A stretch of DNA of 11,501 nt. Source: Bog-756 sp036553725 (GTDB lineage Bacteria > Actinomycetota > Acidimicrobiia > Acidimicrobiales > RAAP-2). The notes beneath the pieces were generated by a model, which worked only from the letters and a program-made list of their open reading frames with translations, had not been told where the DNA came from and made no database searches. The position numbers and the translations under genes were made by a program. The stretch lies in contig DATBOO010000124.1 in assembly GCA_036553725.1 (NCBI GenBank), positions 1 to 11,501 on the forward strand. The letters run 5' to 3'. Below, piece by piece: positions 5,754 to 11,501 of the stretch; position 1 is the stretch's first letter; every line of letters starts with the position of its first letter.

Positions 5754-6797
5754 GTGGGACGACGCGTCCTGATCACCGGGCTGGACACCTTCTGGGGTGG
5801 GCGCATGGCCCAGGCCCTCGAGACCGAGCCCGACGTCGAGATGATCCTCGGCCTGGGCGCCAACGAGCCCCGGGTCCCCCTGGAGCGCACCGAGTTCGTC
5901 CGCTCCGACCAGAAGTACTCGATCCTCAGCCGGATCGTCCGGGCCACCCAGGTCGACACCATCGTCCACACCTTCCTCGAGACCAACTCGGTCAACATCC
6001 CGAGCCGGCTCCTCCACGAGATCAACGTCATCGGGACGCTCAACCTGCTGGCCGCCGCCGGTTCCGCCGGCTCATCGGTGCGACAGGTGGTGGTGAAGTC
6101 CTCCACCCACGTCTACGGCTCGGCCGAGACCGACCCGGCCTGGTTCGACGAGGACACCCCGCGCACCGGCCCGGTCCGCACCCGCCTGGAGCGCTCGCTC
6201 CTCGAAGTCGAGTCCCTGGTGCGCGACTTCACCGACGACAACCCCCATCTGGTGGTGTCGGTCCTCCGCTTCGCCAACGTGCTCGGCACCGACATCGTCA
6301 CCCCGGTGAGCTTCAACCTCCGACGGCGGTTGCTCCCCTGCCTGGCCGGGTTCGACCCGCTGGTCCAGTTCGTCGAGGAGGACGACGTGGTGCGGGCCCT
6401 CGAGTACGTCACCGGCCACCAGATCCCCGGCGTGTTCAACGTGGCCGGGGCGGGCAAGCTCCCGTGGAGCGAGGTGGCCTCGATCGGCGGGGCCTTCCTG
6501 CTGCCGCTGCCCCCGTTCCGGCCCCGGGTGTTCGTCGCCCCCCTCGTCCGACTGGGGGCTGTGCAGTTCCCACCGGAGATGACCGAGCTCATCCGCTACG
6601 GCCGGGGCGTGGACACCTCCCGGCTGGTAGGGGCCGGCTTCCGCTACCGCTACACCAGTGCCGGGGCGGTGGAGAGCTTCGCCCGGGCCAACAACCTGCG
6701 CCGGTCCACTTCCGGCGAGCCCGAGTACCGATACGAGCAGGACGTGGAGCAGTTCTTCCGCCACTCCCCGGCGGTGGTCAGGGGTACCGAAGGCTGA
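5754..6797 (+). CDS. NAD-dependent epimerase/dehydratase-like (extended SDR) protein lacking the YxxxK motif
   Basis: 347 aa. The N-terminus has a Rossmann strand and dinucleotide-binding loop, VLITGLDTFWGG (5-16), compatible with TGxxxxxG. INVIGTLNLLAAA (90-102) and VVKSSTHVYGSA (113-124) match the extended-SDR helix and the catalytic Ser/Thr strand. LRFANVLG (171-178) and GVFNVAGAG (226-234) match later substrate-domain blocks. The YxxxK pair expected about 20-30 residues after SSTHVYG is not visible: the region reads VRTRLERSLLEVESL with no Tyr. Classical epimerase chemistry is therefore doubtful. The nearest parallel I recall is mycobacterial Rv0501 (annotated galE2), also next to an acyltransferase. 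The GTG start at 5754 lies 4 nt after the acyltransferase stop with no clear Shine-Dalgarno site, suggesting translational coupling. Function unknown; a regulatory or binding role for a nucleotide or sugar-nucleotide is possible. Confidence 0.88.
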   Translation: MGRRVLITGLDTFWGGRMAQALETEPDVEMILGLGANEPRVPLERTEFVRSDQKYSILSRIVRATQVDTIVHTFLETNSVNIPSRLLHEINVIGTLNLLAAAGSAGSSVRQVVVKSSTHVYGSAETDPAWFDEDTPRTGPVRTRLERSLLEVESLVRDFTDDNPHLVVSVLRFANVLGTDIVTPVSFNLRRRLLPCLAGFDPLVQFVEEDDVVRALEYVTGHQIPGVFNVAGAGKLPWSEVASIGGAFLLPLPPFRPRVFVAPLVRLGAVQFPPEMTELIRYGRGVDTSRLVGAGFRYRYTSAGAVESFARANNLRRSTSGEPEYRYEQDVEQFFRHSPAVVRGTEG

Positions 6798-6809
6798 CCG
6801 ACTGCGCAC

Positions 6810-8240
6810 TCATTTCTTGGTGAGCGTCATCGTCCAGCCGGGTGGCCGGATGTGGAAGGTGAACGACTGGCCCGGGGCCAACCGGTCGAACTGGCGGACC
6901 TGGGCCTGCCAGCCGGGCGCCGGGACGATCGGATACCGGAAGTCCTCCCGGACGCCGAATGCGGCGAACACCACCAGGAGCGCCACCGCCGAGGCCACCG
7001 GGATACGCCACGGCGTGCGGATCTGCCCCGCCAGCCAGATCAGGTCGGCCACGAAGGCCAGCGAGGGGAACAGCCAGTAGCGGTCACCGGCGTTGCCGAC
7101 CAGCATCTGCCACTGGTATCCGTGGGCCGAGGCCAAGGGACTGGCCAACGAACCCGCCAGGGTCAGACCGGCCCACAGATTGAACATCTTGAGCTCGAAC
7201 GGGCCGCGCCAGAGGGCACAGCCGACGACGACCAGCGCGCCGACGAGGAAGAGGACGGAGAAGGCCAGCAGATGGGTCACGAACCGGCCCGAGGTGGTGG
7301 TCGACGTGCCCAACACGGTGTTGCCGATGAGGCGGCCGCCCAGGATCTCGGTGAACCGGCTGGCAGTAGCCCCCAGCGGTCCGACGTGTGGCCGTTGCGC
7401 ATGGAGGAGCTCGAAGAGCTGGATCGCCCCGGTGGTCAGCGCCACCACGCCGACGGCCAGGGTCCATCCCTGCCGGCGGTAGTAGTAGACGATCGCCGCG
7501 ATCACGATCACGCTGAGCACGAACGGCCCGGTGAGACCGGAGAGGACCATGGCTGCCAGGTCGAAGACACGCCAGGCTCCGGTGGCCGGCATCGCCAGCA
7601 CCACCAGGACGGCCAGGATGGCCAGGTGCCACTGGGCATTGGTCAGTACGACATTGACCTCGGAAGAATTGGAGATGACCAGATAGACGGCGGCCAACAG
7701 CAACCGCACCCGAAGATCGGGGACCGCCCTGCCGAAGCGACGACTGGCCACCATCACCGCCGGCAGGACCTGCACCACCAAGGCGATGACGGCGAAGAGC
7801 AGGGGGACCCGGCTCAGCGGGACGAGGAGTCCGACGTCGGCGACCAACCGCGAGAACGTCTGGAGATAGCCGGCATAGGTCTGGCTCAAGGGGGCGTGCC
7901 AGCCCTGGCTGTAGGCCGCATGGAAGAAGATGGCCCCGTCCTCGGCGTACAGCCGCGGATGGAGGATGACCGAGGGGGACCGGGCCCACGCCACCAGACA
8001 GCCCGAGACGAGGACGAGTGGGAGCACGATCCGATCGGAGGGGCCACGGGTTGAAGCCTGGTCCGGTCGAGCCCGACCCATTCGGTGCGCCGGCCGGGAG
8101 TAGGCGGTTACCTGACCCGACGAGCTCCTGTCCGTGCTGTGGCGAGCCGGCGACTCGGTGCGCTGGGAAGCGGGCGCATCACGGGGCCTGGCCGGCGCCA
8201 CGTCGCTGGATACGCCGGCGATCAGCTCTTCTTCAACCAC
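6810..8240 (-). CDS. Polytopic membrane protein, GT-C glycosyltransferase-like
   Basis: 476 aa from the GTG at 8240-8238. Residues 1-70 are polar, Arg/Ser/Pro-rich and probably disordered. About 9-11 hydrophobic segments follow between about 71 and 430. After the first one comes LYAEDGAIFFHAAY (97-110), an acidic Glu100-Asp101 pair in the first outer loop, as is usual in GT-C enzymes that use lipid-linked sugars, and then GWHAPLSQTYAGYLQTFSRLVA. The protein ends in a short external tail with PPGWTMTLTKK. I do not recognise a named family, so a sugar-transfer role is inferred from topology and the acidic loop. The GTG start lies inside the last codons of the upstream acetyltransferase (TGA at 8224-8222), which implies coupling. 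ATG at 8081-8079 is an alternative start that removes 53 mostly disordered residues. The 3' end meets the SDR gene 12 nt away on the other strand. Confidence 0.85.
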   Translation of the reverse strand: MVEEELIAGVSSDVAPARPRDAPASQRTESPARHSTDRSSSGQVTAYSRPAHRMGRARPDQASTRGPSDRIVLPLVLVSGCLVAWARSPSVILHPRLYAEDGAIFFHAAYSQGWHAPLSQTYAGYLQTFSRLVADVGLLVPLSRVPLLFAVIALVVQVLPAVMVASRRFGRAVPDLRVRLLLAAVYLVISNSSEVNVVLTNAQWHLAILAVLVVLAMPATGAWRVFDLAAMVLSGLTGPFVLSVIVIAAIVYYYRRQGWTLAVGVVALTTGAIQLFELLHAQRPHVGPLGATASRFTEILGGRLIGNTVLGTSTTTSGRFVTHLLAFSVLFLVGALVVVGCALWRGPFELKMFNLWAGLTLAGSLASPLASAHGYQWQMLVGNAGDRYWLFPSLAFVADLIWLAGQIRTPWRIPVASAVALLVVFAAFGVREDFRYPIVPAPGWQAQVRQFDRLAPGQSFTFHIRPPGWTMTLTKK

Positions 8241-8848
8241 GCCGCTCGCAACTCAGGCGCCCGCAGGGTCCACTCGTCTGCGGTCATGGCGTAGCGGACG
8301 TGGTCCTCCCATTCGCCGTTGATCTCCAAGAAGCCGAGGGCCACCCCTTCGACCCGCAGACCGAGCTTCTCGACCACCCGGCGACTGGACTCATTGCGGG
8401 GGATGATCGCCACCTCGATGCGGTGGAGCCGCAAGGTCTCGAAGGCGAACTGCAGCACCACCACCACCGCCTCGGGGATCAGGCCCGAGCCCGCCAGCTC
8501 CTCGTCGATCCAGTAGCCGATCGATCCGTTCTGGAACGGTCCCCGTTGGATCGACGAAAGGGTGATCTCACCGGCGAATCGGCCCTCCAGGAAGATCCCG
8601 AAGCCGAACCCGCTCCCCAGCTGGCGCTCGCGCTCGCGCATGCCGCACCGGGCGGCGAAGCTGGCAGCATCCTCCGGGGCCAGGGGCGCCCCCTTGGACC
8701 GGGGCTCCCACGGCACCAGCCACTTCCGGCAGCGGGTGCGGACCCCGAGCCAGGCCTCGTAGTCACTCTCGACCATCGTGGCCAGGCGAACACGCCATCC
8801 GGGCAGCTCGAGAGACCTCACCGCAGGCGCACGGAGACTCGGACTCAT
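8222..8848 (-). CDS. GNAT-family N-acetyltransferase, RimJ/RimL-like
   Basis: Transfers an acetyl group from acetyl-CoA to an amine, in this subfamily often the N-terminal residue of a ribosomal protein, though other substrates are common. 208 aa, close to the usual 180-210. Family features: RVRLATMVESDYEAWLGVR (19-37) and RKWLVPWEP (41-49), the typical RimJ opening; GFGIFLEGRFAGEITLSSI (82-100), the central strands; IGYWIDEELAGSGLIPEAV (110-128), holding the acetyl-CoA-binding loop and following helix; and LHRIEVAIIPRNESSRRVVEKLGLRVEG (141-168), the strand-helix end with Asn152 and Ser154. The ATG at 8848-8846 has GAGGGG upstream with only a 2-nt spacer, which is short, but no better start is seen. 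The stop codon overlaps the start of the membrane protein gene, so the two are probably transcribed together. A shared function is not evident. Confidence 0.93.
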   Translation of the reverse strand: MSPSLRAPAVRSLELPGWRVRLATMVESDYEAWLGVRTRCRKWLVPWEPRSKGAPLAPEDAASFAARCGMRERERQLGSGFGFGIFLEGRFAGEITLSSIQRGPFQNGSIGYWIDEELAGSGLIPEAVVVVLQFAFETLRLHRIEVAIIPRNESSRRVVEKLGLRVEGVALGFLEINGEWEDHVRYAMTADEWTLRAPELRAAWLKKS

Positions 8849-8945
8849 GGCCCCTCAGCTTCGCGCGTCGCCCCATCCCAAAACACCACCTGGGCATGGT
8901 AGGCCAAGCGCCAGGCGATCCCGGCGACTCTTGACTCCAATTCGT

Positions 8946-8960
8946 ACGGTGAGTGACCGT
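8946..8960. repeat. Short inverted repeat in the divergent intergenic region
   Basis: ACGGT (8946-8950) and ACCGT (8956-8960) are perfect inverted copies around GAGTG. The site lies in the 263-bp gap between the acetyltransferase and the YfhO-like gene. It may be an operator, but five-base arms are weak evidence. The perfect 8-bp palindrome GAGCGCTC at 8997-9004 lies nearby. No small gene or RNA is seen in the gap. Confidence 0.25.
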
Positions 8961-9035
8961 GTGGATGCGATCAGCAGCAGGGAGGAAGAAGGATCGGAGC
9001 GCTCTGTCGCCACCAGCCGGCACGGGCCCCCCTCG

Positions 9036-9041
9036 TATACT
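9036..9041 (+). promoter_or_regulatory. Candidate -10 element of the YfhO-like gene (TATACT)
   Basis: TATACT matches the -10 consensus at 5 of 6 positions and stands out in very GC-rich sequence. No good -35 is found 16-18 nt upstream and there is no extended TG, so an activator or an alternative sigma factor may be needed. Transcription would start near 9048, giving a leader of about 64 nt before the GTG at 9112. Confidence 0.45.
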
Positions 9042-9111
9042 CCCCGCAGCCTTTGACGAGCAGAGCCGAGCCCACCCGCCCGTCGAAGCTCACGCTCCCC
9101 GGTAGAAAGCA

Positions 9112-11501
9112 GTGCAGGTGACCAGGCCAATTCGCCAGAGGTTCCGGGACCGACTCACTGCCGGCCGACCCGATCTCGTTCCTCTGGTCTGCGTCCTCGG
9201 TGCGGTCATCGTCGCCAATCTCCCGGCCATCCTCCACCTGGTCACGACCGACCCGCTCGTCCTCGACGCCTACTTGTCACCGCCCAAGGGCGGTTGGCTT
9301 CCCGGCCTTCCCTACATCGACGGCAATGCCGGGTTCACCACCCAGGCCCTCGGGCATCTCGCCGTCGTCGACTGGCTGCACGGGCACGTCCCGTGGTGGA
9401 ACCCCTACGAAGGAGTGGGGGCACCGTTGGCCGGGGAGATGCAGAGCGGCGCCTTCTTCCCGCTGACCATGCTCCTCGCCTTCCACGACGGGATGCTGTG
9501 GCTACAGGTGACGCTGGAGGCGGTGACCGGATTCTCCACCTATTTCCTCGTCCGCAAGCTCGGGGTGGGCCGGTCGTTCTCCACCGCGGCCGGGGTGGCC
9601 TTCGGGCTGTGCGGAACCTACGCCTGGCTGGCGCACGCCCCCATACGCCCCGTGGCCTTGTTGCCACTGTGTCTCCTGGGGGTGGAGCTGGCGGTCGACG
9701 CCGCCCGGGAGCACCGAGGCGGAGGGTGGCGACTCCTGGCCGTGGCCCTCGCCCTGTCCATCCTGGCCGGCTTCCCCGAGACCACCTTCATCGACGGGAT
9801 CTTCGTCGGGTGGTGGGCCCTCCTCCGGGTGGCCGGAGCCGGCCGCACATTCTGGCTCCCCATGGCGCGCAAGCTCGCCCTGGGGGCGGCCATCGGCGTT
9901 GCCCTGGCCGCTCCCCTGCTGGCCGCGTTCGCCGACTACCTGCCCGAAGCCAACGTCGGCGCCCACAGCGGAGGGTTCGCCGACGCGTCGCTGTCCAGCC
10001 TCGGCCTCACCCAACTGATCCTTCCCTACTCGCTGGGCCCGATCTTCGGGTTCCACTCCGCGGTCGGCAGCAACGACACCATCTCGCAGTTGTGGGGCAG
10101 CGTCGGAGGATTCCTGACCGTGACCCTCATCGCCGCCGGTCTGGTCGGGTTGATCGGCCGCCGCCTGCGGGTCCTCAGACTGGGACTCGGCGCCTGGATC
10201 GCAGTCTGCCTGCTGCGCACCTTCGGATTCCCACCCGTTGTCCATCTCCTGGCTGTGGTGCCCGGAGTCCGGCTCACCGCCTTCTACCGGTACTCGGACC
10301 CGTCGTGGGAGCTCGCGGTCGTGGCCCTGGCGGCACTGGGCCTCGACGACATCGCCCGGAACCGCACGCCGAGGAGGGTACTGCTCGGGGGAGCGGTCAT
10401 CACCGGGGTGCTGGCGGCGTGGGCGGCGGCCACGGCGTGGCCGATCCTTGCCAATGCAGTGGGCACACCCGGCGGTCACGACGGCAATCGACACTTCTAC
10501 GCCGGCGGCAGCCTGCTGGCCGCATGCCTGGCGCTGACCCTGATGACCGTGGGAGGGCTCTGGGCCGGGGCCCGGACCGGCCCGCCCGGCGCCGAACGCA
10601 CTCAGCACGCCGCCCGCCATGAGCGAACCCGGAGACGGGGGCGGGTGCTCATGGCCGGGGCAGTGGCGGCGGAGTCGGTGTTGCTCCTGGGATTCACCTA
10701 CTTGTCTGCGCCAAGTCCCACGGCGCTCCAGTTGGGCTCGGTCCATTGGTTGCAGAGCCACCTCGGCTCCTACCGGTTCGTGACCCTCGGACCGGCCCAG
10801 CCCAACTACGGGTCCTATTTCGGTACGGCGGAAGCCAACATCAACGACCTCCCCGCTCCGAAGGCGTGGGTGTCGTACACCCAGACCCATCTCGATCCCA
10901 ACGCGCCACCGGCAATCTTCACCGGCGGGGCCCGCATCGACCCCAAGGGTCCAACCCCCGCTGAGGAGCTGACCGCCTACCTCACCAACTATGAAGCGGT
11001 GGGCGTTCGCTTCGTCCTCGAGTCCGCCAACGGCCGCGACCTCCAGCAGAACCGCTTCCCGGCCACGGGTACTCCACCCTGGCCGGCCGGACCCCGCCTG
11101 GCCTACCGGGACTCCTTCGCCGAGATCTGGGAGCTGCCGAACGCGGCGGTCGTGTTCGCTCTGGAGCCGGCCTCGTCCACCACATCATCGGGCACCGGGT
11201 CGGCCTCATGCCGGGTGGTGGGCATCGGCTGGGACCAGGCCAGGGTCGACTGCCCACACCCCTCGATCCTGGTACGGCGGGTGCAGTACCTGGACGGATC
11301 GGGGGCGACCGTGAACGGCGTCTCGGCTCCGGTCCGCCAGTACCGAGTTGGATCCGTCGGATTGTTCGAGGACGTACCGGTGCCCTCTGGGAGGATCATT
11401 GTGAGGTTTGCTTACTATCCACCGCATGAGAGTCTCGCGGTCGGGGCGGCCGCCCTTGCCGTCCTGTTGATCCTTGTCTCACTCGGACTGACCCATCTGC
11501 G
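9112..11501 (+). CDS. YfhO-like large polytopic membrane protein (GT-C fold), 3' end outside the window
   Basis: The frame is open without a stop from 9112 to the window end, 796 codons. It begins RQRFRDRLTAGRPDLVPLVC, followed by the first membrane helix. The first external loop carries YIDGNAGFTTQALGHLAV (68-85) and VPWWNPYEGVGAPL (93-106), the WNP/G-P pattern and acidic residue typical of YfhO-like proteins, then MQSGAFFPL. Many hydrophobic helices follow to about residue 530. A long, probably external region comes next at about 544-765 (VGVRFVLES, then VGLFEDVPVPSGRIIVRFAYYPP), the usual YfhO C-terminal layout before a last helix (about 774-793). The gene is thus nearly complete. In Firmicutes YfhO-type proteins work with a GT2 polyprenyl-phosphate sugar synthase to glycosylate envelope polymers; a similar role here is inference. 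GTG at 9112 or 9118 are both possible starts, since an in-frame TAG at 9103 blocks anything earlier; neither has a clear Shine-Dalgarno site. Confidence 0.88.
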   Translation, partial: MQVTRPIRQRFRDRLTAGRPDLVPLVCVLGAVIVANLPAILHLVTTDPLVLDAYLSPPKGGWLPGLPYIDGNAGFTTQALGHLAVVDWLHGHVPWWNPYEGVGAPLAGEMQSGAFFPLTMLLAFHDGMLWLQVTLEAVTGFSTYFLVRKLGVGRSFSTAAGVAFGLCGTYAWLAHAPIRPVALLPLCLLGVELAVDAAREHRGGGWRLLAVALALSILAGFPETTFIDGIFVGWWALLRVAGAGRTFWLPMARKLALGAAIGVALAAPLLAAFADYLPEANVGAHSGGFADASLSSLGLTQLILPYSLGPIFGFHSAVGSNDTISQLWGSVGGFLTVTLIAAGLVGLIGRRLRVLRLGLGAWIAVCLLRTFGFPPVVHLLAVVPGVRLTAFYRYSDPSWELAVVALAALGLDDIARNRTPRRVLLGGAVITGVLAAWAAATAWPILANAVGTPGGHDGNRHFYAGGSLLAACLALTLMTVGGLWAGARTGPPGAERTQHAARHERTRRRGRVLMAGAVAAESVLLLGFTYLSAPSPTALQLGSVHWLQSHLGSYRFVTLGPAQPNYGSYFGTAEANINDLPAPKAWVSYTQTHLDPNAPPAIFTGGARIDPKGPTPAEELTAYLTNYEAVGVRFVLESANGRDLQQNRFPATGTPPWPAGPRLAYRDSFAEIWELPNAAVVFALEPASSTTSSGTGSASCRVVGIGWDQARVDCPHPSILVRRVQYLDGSGATVNGVSAPVRQYRVGSVGLFEDVPVPSGRIIVRFAYYPPHESLAVGAAALAVLLILVSLGLTHL

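Noticed and set aside
8932..8937. TTGACT as a -35 element for the YfhO-like gene
   Set aside because: No -10 at suitable spacing; the best -10 (9036) is about 100 nt away.
8849..9111. Possible small RNA or small gene in the 263-bp gap
   Set aside because: No start codon with a ribosome binding site leads to a plausible protein, and no strong hairpin followed by a T-run is seen.
9294..10622. Open frame of 442 codons on the plus strand
   Set aside because: Out of frame with the YfhO-like gene, which is open across the same span in the frame starting at 9112; Arg/Pro-rich with no hydrophobic segments.
9502..10890. Open frame of 462 codons on the minus strand
   Set aside because: Antisense to the YfhO-like gene; the composition (Gly/Gln/Glu-rich) is a mirror of its codon bias.
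1..11501. Defence system, prophage, transposon or CRISPR array
   Set aside because: No nuclease, transposase, integrase, toxin or phage motifs, no terminal inverted repeats and no regularly spaced repeats were found; all genes have ordinary chromosomal character.

Overview
The window is about 11.5 kb of high-GC DNA (roughly 70% by eye) with GTG starts, Ala/Gly/Arg-rich proteins and long GC-driven antisense reading frames. This fits an actinobacterium. The gene content (CAP-domain protein, NlpC/P60 hydrolase, ALG5-like glycosyltransferase, acyltransferase plus NAD-epimerase pair, YfhO-like membrane protein) would suit Acidimicrobiia, but that placement is inference. There are no rRNA or tRNA genes, IS elements, CRISPR arrays or phage genes. 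It looks like ordinary chromosome dominated by cell-envelope functions.

Layout. (1) 1-289 (+): 3' end of a CAP/SCP-like gene. (2) 2007-436 (-): a complete type-B carboxylesterase, convergent with gene 1, with a hairpin at 357-407 between their 3' ends. (3) 2008-2245: divergent intergenic region with candidate promoters both ways and inverted repeats. (4) 2246-6797 (+): four tightly spaced genes, probably one operon (gaps 30, 12 and 4 nt): a secreted coiled-coil NlpC/P60 peptidoglycan hydrolase, an ALG5-type GT2 glycosyltransferase with an extra C-terminal domain, a PlsC-type acyltransferase with a disordered N-terminus, and an SDR-family epimerase-like protein without a visible YxxxK active site. 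(5) 8848-6810 (-): a RimJ-like GNAT acetyltransferase whose stop overlaps the start of a polytopic GT-C-like membrane protein; this pair converges on the operon with a 12-nt gap. (6) 8849-9111: divergent intergenic region with a strong -10 (TATACT). (7) 9112-11501 (+): a large YfhO-like membrane protein that runs off the window.

How the genes may work together (inference). The GT2 enzyme resembles makers of polyprenyl-phosphate sugars, and the two polytopic proteins resemble GT-C enzymes that use such donors outside the membrane. Together with a wall hydrolase and a phospholipid-type acyltransferase, this suggests an envelope glycan/lipid modification neighbourhood. The acyltransferase-epimerase pair recalls the adjacent Rv0502-Rv0501 (galE2) genes of Mycobacterium tuberculosis. 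No clearly unprecedented system is visible. The most interesting items are the active-site-less SDR protein, the unexplained GT2 C-terminal domain, and the GT2/YfhO association.
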